Source: Prochlorococcus sp. AG-686-P16
GTDB lineage: Bacteria > Cyanobacteriota > Cyanobacteriia > PCC-6307 > Cyanobiaceae
Assembly (NCBI GenBank): GCA_003208695.1
Contig: QCVY01000047.1
Span: 1-6,568 of the forward strand
DNA length: 6,568 nucleotides
Direction of reading: 5' to 3'
Both the position numbers and the translations under genes were made by a program. The notes below the pieces were generated by a model, which was given only the letters and a program-made list of their open reading frames with translations, was not told the DNA's origin and ran no database searches. Shown piece after piece: positions 1 through 5,362 of the stretch (position 1 is its first letter; every line of letters begins with the position of its first letter).

Positions 1-437
1 TAATTCAAAACCACTGGAAACAATATGGAAGAAATTATTATTCAAGGCATGATTATGAGGCTATCCCTTCTACTATTGCAAATCAAATATTCAATGATTT
101 ATCATCAAAGCTTCCAATTTTAAAAGAAAATAAGTTTGCTGGAAATTTTGTAAAACAAGCAGATAACTTTTCATATTTAGATCCAGTAGATAATTCGATT
201 AGTAAAAATCAAGGATTAAGAATTATACTCGAGGATAATTCCAGAGTAATCTTACGTTTGTCAGGAACTGGTACAAAAGGTTCAACTTTAAGATTATATT
301 TCGAAAAATTTTCAAGTTCTCAACAAAATTTAGTTTTAAATCCTCAAGTCGCTCTAAAAGCTCTAATTAATGATTTAGATCAATTATTAGATATTTCAAA
401 ACTTACCAAAATGGAAAAACCTACTGTAATTACATAA
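1..437 (+). CDS. pgm: Phosphoglucomutase, PGM1 type, C-terminal part (5' end outside window)
   Basis: Interconverts glucose 1-phosphate and glucose 6-phosphate in the cytosol, feeding glycogen and nucleotide-sugar synthesis. The reading frame is open from base 3 (144 codons visible) to TAA at 435-437; the start lies upstream of the window. Two stretches identify the PGM1-like branch (close to plant and animal PGM) rather than the usual bacterial phosphomannomutase-like one. Near the left edge is HW-x2-YGRNYYSRHDYE. The domain 4 phosphate-binding loop RLSGTGTKGSTLRLY is encoded at about 255-299. The protein ends in PTVIT, as PGM1 proteins commonly do. The catalytic serine and metal-binding domains are outside the window and cannot be checked. 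It is followed after 34 bases by rarA on the same strand, with no strong terminator between. The identification is secure from these family motifs, recalled rather than searched. Confidence 0.93.
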   Translation, partial: IQNHWKQYGRNYYSRHDYEAIPSTIANQIFNDLSSKLPILKENKFAGNFVKQADNFSYLDPVDNSISKNQGLRIILEDNSRVILRLSGTGTKGSTLRLYFEKFSSSQQNLVLNPQVALKALINDLDQLLDISKLTKMEKPTVIT

Positions 438-471
438 ATTTTTAAAATGATTTATTCTTAGTTTAAAAATT
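437..471. repeat. A/T-only inverted repeat filling the pgm-rarA gap
   Basis: A perfect 10-bp inverted repeat has arms AATTTTTAAA (437-446) and TTTAAAAATT (462-471) around a 15-base loop. It spans exactly from the last base of the pgm stop to the base before the rarA ATG. The arms contain no G or C and no T-run follows the right arm, so it is not a typical intrinsic terminator. In such A+T-rich DNA it could be chance, or a weak structure at the rarA start. Confidence 0.45.
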
Positions 472-1761
472 ATGGAGTCAGATAATTTATTTAGAAATAT
501 TTATCAAATACAAAGTAATGCTCCATTAGCAGATAAATTAAGGCCGAAGAATTTAGATGACTTTTTTGGTCAAGAATCTATCTTAGGAAATAACTCTTTA
601 TTGAGAAATGCAATCTTGAATGACAAGGTAGGAAATATTATTTTTTTTGGCCCACCTGGTGTAGGTAAAACAACTTTAATTGAGATTATATCTTCTAATA
701 CTCGTTCCTCGTTAGTAAAGTTAAATGCTGTTTTGTCTAGTATTAAGGAATTAAGAACTGAAATTGCTAATGCGAAGGAAAGGTTACTGAGTTCTAATAG
801 GAAAACAATTTTATTTATTGATGAGGTACACAGATTCAACTCAGTTCAACAAGATGCTTTGTTGCCATCAATTGAAAACGGTACTATAACTTTTATTGGT
901 GCTACAACAGAAAATCCTTTCTTTGCCGTAAATAAAGCTCTAATAAGTAGAGCTCGTATTTTTTCATTACTTCCTTTAAATAAAAATGATTTGAAGAAAA
1001 TAATTGAAAAAGTAATAAAGTATTACTCTTGTCTTCAAGATTCTAAAACTATCGAAATAACAGAAGAGGCAATTAATCATTTGGTAAAATTTTCTGGAGG
1101 CGATGCGAGGAATCTCATAAATGCTTTAGAGTTAGGTATAAATATTACAAAGGAAAATAAAGACAAATTAGTTGTTATTAATTTGCAAATTGCTGAAGAT
1201 TCAATCCAACAGAAAAATATTGTTTATGACAAAAATGGCCAAAATCATTTTGATGTTATTAGTGCTTTTATAAAATCTATTAGAGGCTCAGACCCAGATG
1301 CGACTTTATATTGGCTTGCCAATATGGTTGAAGCCGGTGAAGATCCAAATTTTATTTTTAGAAGACTTTTGATTTCTGCTTGTGAGGATATTGGTCTTGC
1401 AGACCCTAATGCAATAGTTGTTGTGCAGTCTTGTTGTGATGCTTTTGATCGAGTTGGTTTTCCTGAAGGTTTATTTTTTCTTTCTCAAGCTTCTTTATAC
1501 CTGGCAATTTCTCCAAAGAGTAATAGTACTAAATCAATTTTTAAAGCAGTAGAGGCATTTAAGTCTACTAATATATCGTTAGTTCCGAATCATCTAAAAA
1601 ATAATGCTAGTAATTACTTAAATCCCCATAATTTTCAAGGGAACTGGTTGCAACAAGAATATCTGCCAACTGATTTAAGAGGAATAAAATTTTGGAAACC
1701 CAAAGATTCTGGATGGGAAAAAAATAGATATGAAGAGTTACGTAAAAAACGAAAAAGTTAA
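472..1761 (+). CDS. rarA: Replication-associated recombination factor RarA/MgsA (AAA+ ATPase)
   Basis: RarA (MgsA; Mgs1/WRNIP1 in eukaryotes) is a clamp-loader-like AAA+ ATPase that works with SSB at stalled or gapped replication forks. The 429 residues match the standard bacterial length (about 450). Some cyanobacteria carry a much longer fusion with an extra C-terminal domain, which is absent here. Visible motifs: the N-terminal LADKLRPKNLDDFFGQ (19-34); Walker A GPPGVGKTT (60-68); Walker B LFIDEVHRF (114-122); sensor 1 GATTENP (143-149); arginine finger SRAR (159-162); sensor 2 GGDARNLINALE (209-220). The C-terminal oligomerisation region begins at about HFDVISAFIKSIRGSDPDA (259-277) and includes ACEDIGLADP (303-312) and YLPTDLRG (397-404). 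The ATG at 472 has no clear Shine-Dalgarno, but the N-terminal family motif starts within 20 residues, so the start is plausible. It is probably transcribed with pgm. Its TAA overlaps the stop of the convergent gene. Confidence 0.95.
   Translation: MESDNLFRNIYQIQSNAPLADKLRPKNLDDFFGQESILGNNSLLRNAILNDKVGNIIFFGPPGVGKTTLIEIISSNTRSSLVKLNAVLSSIKELRTEIANAKERLLSSNRKTILFIDEVHRFNSVQQDALLPSIENGTITFIGATTENPFFAVNKALISRARIFSLLPLNKNDLKKIIEKVIKYYSCLQDSKTIEITEEAINHLVKFSGGDARNLINALELGINITKENKDKLVVINLQIAEDSIQQKNIVYDKNGQNHFDVISAFIKSIRGSDPDATLYWLANMVEAGEDPNFIFRRLLISACEDIGLADPNAIVVVQSCCDAFDRVGFPEGLFFLSQASLYLAISPKSNSTKSIFKAVEAFKSTNISLVPNHLKNNASNYLNPHNFQGNWLQQEYLPTDLRGIKFWKPKDSGWEKNRYEELRKKRKS
1758..1761. other. Convergent overlapping stop codons
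   Basis: The four bases TTAA hold both stops. The rarA TAA is read from 1759-1761 on the + strand and the DUF4912-type gene TAA from 1760-1758 on the - strand. There is no intergenic space, so any transcription terminator must lie inside one of the two genes, or transcripts run antisense into the neighbour. Confidence 0.9.
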
Positions 1762-2447
1762 ACTCTCCAACTGCTGCAAATAATATTAGGCATGAAGTAA
1801 GAGCTATCTTTATAAGCTAAAGAGATAGTCCATTTATAAAAAGTAATTTGGGTAAATTTCAACTTTAGTTTTTTCTTTTTATGAAATAGTGTTTTCTCGT
1901 TTTCAGAATATTGCCATTCTTTTATGTCTTTAGCTAACTTGCCATGATCCCATTTTATCGCAGCTTCAACTGCACACCATTGATTTAAAATGGAGTTTTT
2001 AGATAATTCTCTCTTATTCTTTGATCTATTCGAGTTGAAGAAATATTTTTTTGCTAATTTCTCATAATTAAAATCTCTATCAATTTCTGAGATTTGCCAA
2101 AATACATATGCCCATTCTGGGTCCCTGGGCAAAAATACTATTTTGGTATTAACCTCTTCTTTTACTGATTGAGAAGTAAATTCTGAGATCTTTGGAGAAG
2201 TATTTTTAGTTGAGGTTTTAATATCATTTTCAGTAGTATTTTTTTGATATTTATCAACAAGATCAATTAATACAGCTTTTGTTTTTCTACTATATAAAGG
2301 TATAGATAATTTACTAGCTTCTTGACGCAGTTGTCTGAGGGTTAGACTAAGTAGATATTTTTTATTCTTGATCCCATCAACCACTTTTAAAACTCCATAA
2401 TTTGCATGGAATAAGTATGTTCTTTTTTTCTGCAGTTTGGGTGACAT
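1758..2447 (-). CDS. DUF4912-type protein with N-terminal SAP/Rho_N-like motif, function unknown
   Basis: 229 residues if read from the ATG at 2447. Residues about 34-68 (SLTLRQLRQEASKLSIPLYS and following) resemble the SAP/Rho_N-type helix-hairpin that opens many cyanobacterial DUF4912 proteins and may bind nucleic acid. A Ser/Thr/Asn/Lys-rich linker (about 69-102) leads to FLPRDPEWAYVFWQIS (105-120), the DUF4912 hallmark. After that the match to the family as I remember it fades. The tail is Lys-rich (KKKKLKLK, 190-197) and I could not find the usual C-terminal half in another frame. So this is a divergent copy, with decay less likely. There is no signal peptide or membrane segment. The start is uncertain: upstream of ATG 2447 there is no ribosome site. 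A GTG at 2384 (residue 22) is preceded at 8 bases by GGAG and would begin just before the conserved motif. The function is not established, and naming the family is my recognition of short motifs. Confidence 0.72.
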   Translation of the reverse strand: MSPKLQKKRTYLFHANYGVLKVVDGIKNKKYLLSLTLRQLRQEASKLSIPLYSRKTKAVLIDLVDKYQKNTTENDIKTSTKNTSPKISEFTSQSVKEEVNTKIVFLPRDPEWAYVFWQISEIDRDFNYEKLAKKYFFNSNRSKNKRELSKNSILNQWCAVEAAIKWDHGKLAKDIKEWQYSENEKTLFHKKKKLKLKFTQITFYKWTISLAYKDSSYFMPNIICSSWRV

Positions 2448-2451
2448 TAGA

Positions 2452-2481
2452 GACAGTCGTCAGGATCTTCTGACTACTTTC
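2452..2481. repeat. Imperfect dyad just upstream of the DUF4912-type gene
   Basis: Inner perfect arms GTCAG (2459-2463) and CTGAC (2470-2474) surround a 6-base loop GATCTT. After one mismatch the symmetry continues with AGT (2455-2457) against ACT (2476-2478), and after another with GA (2452-2453) against TC (2480-2481). Overall 10 of 12 positions pair. It lies 4 bases before the ATG at 2447 on the - strand and is the most G+C-rich part of the spacer. It could be an operator or an RNA hairpin. In RNA it would sit where a ribosome site for that ATG should be. Confidence 0.45.
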
Positions 2482-2599
2482 AAGTTTTTAAATTTTGCAA
2501 CTTTCTTGTAAATACTTGGCATAAAAGAATTTTGAAGAAATCTAGAAATCTATAACTTATAAATTAATTTTCTATTTTTTTAAATTTTATTACCTTGAA

Positions 2600-2617
2600 T
2601 TGTTAAGAACTCAACAA
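2600..2617. repeat. Short dyad after the 120-residue gene
   Basis: Arms TTGTT (2600-2604) and AACAA (2613-2617), with inner AG (2606-2607) and CT (2610-2611). In - strand RNA the one mismatch becomes a G-U pair, giving a nearly continuous stem of about 7-8 pairs, 31 bases past the TAA of the 120-residue gene. No U-run follows on the - strand, so it is at best a weak terminator or RNA 3' end stabiliser. The GTT-N8-AAC spacing superficially recalls an NtcA site (GTA-N8-TAC), but two key bases differ. Confidence 0.3.
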
Positions 2618-2648
2618 AAATATATTTTTTCTTCGGGATCACTTCATA

Positions 2649-3011
2649 TTAATTATCCTGTTTTTGTTCAACTAAAGTGATTAAATCATCAAGATCCAAT
2701 TCTTTGAAATTTTTTTCAATACTCTTAGAAAAAAAGTTTAATTTTTTAGCGGCAGAAGACATTTGTTCATAAAAAAGTTGATTGAAATTTTTATCATTAA
2801 ACTTCTGAGATTGTTTTTCACACCATTTTTGAAGAAGTTCATCTTCTTCAAACAAAGATTTTTCATCTTTTCCTATTTCCTTGAAGATTTCAAGGCAATG
2901 GGCTAGTAATCTAACGTGGTGCTTTTTAATTATGGGCAAATTCAGTTGATCTATATTTTTCACGATCTCATCGCTTAACGGACTTGGAAAAGAATTTGTT
3001 TGATTAGACAT
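2649..3011 (-). CDS. Conserved-looking small protein of unknown function, divergent from sufB
   Basis: 120 residues, soluble, with no signal peptide or membrane segment, and charged (many Lys/Glu/Asp). I do not recognise a named domain. Visible features: a Ser/Pro-rich start (SNQTNSFPSPLSDEIV); IIKKHHVRLLAHCLEIFKEI (27-46), a likely amphipathic helix with a His pair (H31, H32), H38 and C39; EEDELLQKWCEKQ (55-67); and a C-terminal helical stretch ending LDLDDLITLVEQ (106-116). The only cysteines are C39 and C64, with no CxxC, so a cluster- or zinc-binding role is not shown. There is no helix-turn-helix that I can see. The pattern resembles a small protein I associate with marine picocyanobacteria, but that is memory, not a search. 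The gene faces away from sufB across 97 bases, the position where many cyanobacteria keep the sufR repressor. A role tied to Fe-S assembly is therefore possible but unproven. The ATG at 3011 is the first in frame. Confidence 0.75.
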   Translation of the reverse strand: MSNQTNSFPSPLSDEIVKNIDQLNLPIIKKHHVRLLAHCLEIFKEIGKDEKSLFEEDELLQKWCEKQSQKFNDKNFNQLFYEQMSSAAKKLNFFSKSIEKNFKELDLDDLITLVEQKQDN

Positions 3012-3042
3012 TAATTTTTTAATTTAAATAAAGATAAAAACT

Positions 3043-3050
3043 CAATATTG
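3043..3050. promoter_or_regulatory. Perfect 8-bp palindrome CAATATTG upstream of sufB
   Basis: CAATATTG is self-complementary and its last three bases overlap the proposed sufB -35 element. It is short and A+T-rich, so it may be chance. It is listed because it lies beside a second perfect palindrome in the same divergent promoter region. Confidence 0.25.
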
Positions 3051-3075
3051 GGCATATATTTAGCTAAAGTATAGA
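3048..3075 (+). promoter_or_regulatory. Candidate sufB promoter
   Basis: A -35-like TTGGGC (3048-3053), a 16-base spacer and a -10-like TATAGA (3070-3075) would place the transcription start near 3082 and give a leader of about 27 bases to the sufB ATG at 3109. The -10 is a fair match to TATAAT and the -35 is weak, as is common in low-GC cyanobacteria. On the other strand TATACT (3073-3068) is an equally good -10 for the divergent 120-residue gene, so the two promoters may overlap. Confidence 0.4.
3059..3068. promoter_or_regulatory. Perfect 10-bp palindrome TTTAGCTAAA, candidate operator
   Basis: TTTAGCTAAA is fully self-complementary. It lies between the proposed -35 and -10 of sufB and abuts the -10-like element of the divergent gene, the usual place for a repressor site. 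It does not match the SufR consensus CAAC-N6-GTTG. Operator function is an inference from position and symmetry only. Confidence 0.35.
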
Positions 3076-3108
3076 TAACTAATTGTAATAGATTAATTAA
3101 TAGAAATT

Positions 3109-4551
3109 ATGGTAACTAAAAATTTAGTTAAAGATGTTGTATCTGAACCATACAAATATGGTTTCGTTACCGATATCGAAACTGAAAAGATTTCCAAAGG
3201 GCTAAATGAAGATACAATTCGATTAATTTCAGAAAAAAAAGAAGAGCCTGAATATCTTCTTAATTTTAGACTTAATGCCTTTAGGAAATGGCAAAAAATG
3301 AAGGAGCCTAACTGGGCAGACCTAGGTTACAAAAAGATTGATTATCAAGATATAATTTATTATTCTGCACCCAAACAAAAAGAAAAGATTTCCAGCTTAG
3401 ATGAAGTTGACCCCAAACTCTTAGAAACTTTTGATAAATTAGGAATTCCTCTTACTGAACAAAAAAAACTTACAAACGTTGCTGTTGATGCAGTATTTGA
3501 TAGTGTTTCTATTGCAACAACTTTCAAAAAAGAACTTGCTGAGCATGGAGTAATCTTTTGTTCTATTAGCGAAGCAGTCAAAGACCATTCAGATTTAATA
3601 GAAAAATATTTAGGTTCTGTAGTACCGGCTAATGATAATTATTTTGCTGCCTTAAATTCTGCGGTTTTTAGTGACGGTTCATTCGTTTACATCCCAAAAG
3701 GAGTTAAGTGTCCGATGGATCTTTCATCCTATTTTAGAATCAATAGTGGGGATTCCGGTCAGTTCGAAAGAACTTTAATTATCGCAGAAGAATCTAGCTC
3801 CGTTAGTTACCTTGAAGGATGCACAGCTCCAATGTTTGATACTAATACTTTACACGCAGCAGTGGTAGAACTTATCGCCTTAGACGATGCCTCAATTAAA
3901 TATTCAACAGTACAAAATTGGTATGCTGGAAATGAAGAAGGAGTTGGAGGAATCTTTAATTTTGTCACCAAAAGGGGGAAATGTTTAGGTAAGAGAAGTA
4001 AAATAAGTTGGTCCCAAGTTGAAACAGGCTCTGCCATAACATGGAAATATCCTAGCTGTCTTCTTTTAGGAGAAGAATCGGTAGGAGAATTTTATTCTGT
4101 AGCACTTACTAATAACCTTCAACAAGCCGATACAGGTACAAAAATGATTCACATCGGTCCTAGAACTAAATCAACAATAGTTAGTAAAGGGATTAGTGCT
4201 GGCAATTCAGTTAATAGTTACAGAGGTCTTGTAAAAATGGGTTCAAAAGCTTCTGGATCAAGAAACTACAGTCAATGTGATTCAATGTTAATAGGCGATC
4301 AAGCTGCTGCAAATACATTTCCTTATATTCAATCTCAACAACCTAATTCGGAAATTGAGCATGAAGCAAGTACATGTAGAATTTCTGAAGATCAACTTTT
4401 TTATTTACAAAGCAGAGGTATTGAATTTGAAGAGGCTGTATCAATGATGGTAAGTGGCTTTTGTAGAGATGTATTCAATCAACTACCAATGGAATTTGCC
4501 GCTGAAGCTGATAAGCTGCTTGCCCTCAAATTAGAAGGTTCAGTAGGATAA
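3109..4551 (+). CDS. sufB: Fe-S cluster assembly scaffold protein SufB
   Basis: SufB (Ycf24 in plastids) is the core scaffold of the cytosolic SufBC2D complex, accepting sulfur from SufS and building nascent Fe-S clusters. The 480-residue length is typical (E. coli 495). The right-handed beta-helix core and C-terminal helices are clear: YIPKGVKCPMDLSSYFR (194-210), EGCTAP (236-241), NYSQCDSMLIG (386-396), EHEASTCRISEDQLFYLQSR (417-436) and the terminal KLEGSVG. By alignment from memory, C390 corresponds to E. coli C405 (sulfur transfer/cluster site), E419 to E434 and C238 to C254, so the functional residues are present. The N-terminal region has no cysteine before C151, so the N-terminal Cys cluster seen in some homologues is absent. 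SufB is a frequent intein host; this one is uninterrupted. The ATG at 3109 follows a short A+T-rich leader without a clear Shine-Dalgarno. It is first in a sufB-sufC-sufD operon. Confidence 0.98.
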   Translation: MVTKNLVKDVVSEPYKYGFVTDIETEKISKGLNEDTIRLISEKKEEPEYLLNFRLNAFRKWQKMKEPNWADLGYKKIDYQDIIYYSAPKQKEKISSLDEVDPKLLETFDKLGIPLTEQKKLTNVAVDAVFDSVSIATTFKKELAEHGVIFCSISEAVKDHSDLIEKYLGSVVPANDNYFAALNSAVFSDGSFVYIPKGVKCPMDLSSYFRINSGDSGQFERTLIIAEESSSVSYLEGCTAPMFDTNTLHAAVVELIALDDASIKYSTVQNWYAGNEEGVGGIFNFVTKRGKCLGKRSKISWSQVETGSAITWKYPSCLLLGEESVGEFYSVALTNNLQQADTGTKMIHIGPRTKSTIVSKGISAGNSVNSYRGLVKMGSKASGSRNYSQCDSMLIGDQAAANTFPYIQSQQPNSEIEHEASTCRISEDQLFYLQSRGIEFEEAVSMMVSGFCRDVFNQLPMEFAAEADKLLALKLEGSVG

Positions 4552-4572
4552 TTAATTAATTTCTAAAGTGTG

Positions 4573-5358
4573 ATGCAAAGCAAAACAAGAGAATTAGATC
4601 CAATATTAGAAGTAAATAATCTTTTTGCATCTATAGAAAATCTTCCTATTTTAAAAGGAGTAACCATTTCAGTTAAACCTGGTGAAATTCACGCAATCAT
4701 GGGTAGAAATGGATGTGGCAAAAGTACTCTTTCCAAGATTATTGCAGGTCATCCATCATACAAAATAACTAAAGGCGAAATAAAATTTATTGGAAATGAT
4801 ATTCAGTCTTTAGAACCAGAAGAAAGAGCTCAATCTGGTATTTTTCTTGGTTTTCAATATCCAATTGAAATTCCAGGAGTAAGTAATCTTGAATTTCTTA
4901 GAGTGGCAACAAATGCAAGAAGAAAATTTCTTAATAAAGAAGAACTAGATACTTTTGACTTTGAAGACTTAGTAAAACAAAAACTTGACTTAGTCAAAAT
5001 GGATTCTGCCTTTTTATCGAGGAGTATTAATCAAGGTTTTTCAGGTGGCGAAAAAAAAAGGAATGAAATATTACAAATGGCATTATTAGAACCAAAAATT
5101 GCAATTTTGGATGAAACAGACTCAGGTTTAGATATTGATGCACTTAGAATAGTCGCTTCTGGCATAAAGAAAATATCAAATGAACGAACCGGAATCATAT
5201 TAATCACTCACTATCAAAGGCTATTAGACGAAATAAAACCCGACTATGTCCATGTAATGTCAGATGGTCAAATAATAAAAACTGGAGGGAGTGATCTTGC
5301 CCTAGAACTTGAGAAACATGGATATGAATGGACTGATAATTTTATAAAAGAGCAATAA
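4573..5358 (+). CDS. sufC: Fe-S cluster assembly ATPase SufC
   Basis: ABC-type ATPase of the soluble SufBC2D complex; ATP-driven SufC dimerisation opens the SufB-SufD interface for cluster formation. It is not a transporter here. Using the ATG at 4573 (261 residues; numbering below counts from the in-frame GTG at 4570, one residue longer) the motifs are complete. They are Walker A GRNGCGKST (45-53), Q-loop GFQYP (94-98, Q97), ABC signature FSGGEKKRNEI (157-167), Walker B IAILDETDSGLD (177-188, E182 catalytic) and the H-loop ITHYQR (H214). DETDSGLD and EKKRNE are typical of SufC. I prefer ATG 4573 because it is the stronger start codon; GTG 4570 is immediately before it and neither has a good ribosome site. 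It starts 21 bases after the sufB stop and ends 4 bases before sufD, so coupled expression is likely. Confidence 0.98.
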   Translation: MQSKTRELDPILEVNNLFASIENLPILKGVTISVKPGEIHAIMGRNGCGKSTLSKIIAGHPSYKITKGEIKFIGNDIQSLEPEERAQSGIFLGFQYPIEIPGVSNLEFLRVATNARRKFLNKEELDTFDFEDLVKQKLDLVKMDSAFLSRSINQGFSGGEKKRNEILQMALLEPKIAILDETDSGLDIDALRIVASGIKKISNERTGIILITHYQRLLDEIKPDYVHVMSDGQIIKTGGSDLALELEKHGYEWTDNFIKEQ

Positions 5359-5362
5359 ATCA

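Larger units (their letters stand above)
2448..2648. other. 201-base non-coding spacer between two - strand genes
   Basis: Lies between the stop of the 120-residue gene and the ATG of the DUF4912-type gene, both on the - strand. I read all frames and found no credible small gene. It is strongly A+T-rich and holds two imperfect dyads (2452-2481 and 2600-2617). A -10-like TATAGA occurs on the - strand (2554-2549) without a convincing -35. It is long for this compact DNA, where other gaps are 4-97 bases, so it may carry the promoter and leader of the DUF4912-type gene or be the remains of a lost gene. Confidence 0.5.

Noticed and set aside
570..839. 89-codon open frame on the - strand inside rarA
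   Set aside because: It lies antisense to the Walker A and B region of a clearly functional rarA, has no recognisable motif, and is explained as a shadow of the real gene.
2600..2617. NtcA-type site (GTT-N8-AAC)
   Set aside because: It differs from GTA-N8-TAC at the key third position of each half, and there is no matching -10 at the usual distance toward the DUF4912-type gene.
3012..3108. SufR operator CAAC-N6-GTTG upstream of sufB
   Set aside because: Searched by eye on both strands; no CAAC or GTTG pair at the required spacing occurs in this region.
3360..3581. 73-codon - strand frame inside sufB
   Set aside because: Antisense to a conserved coding sequence, with no ribosome site or recognisable domain.
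3807..4037. 76-codon - strand frame inside sufB
   Set aside because: Antisense to the SufB beta-helix core; its sequence is simply the complement of conserved codons.
3109..4551. Possible intein in sufB
   Set aside because: SufB is a known intein host, but the protein is of normal length and collinear with the family, with no inserted splicing domain.
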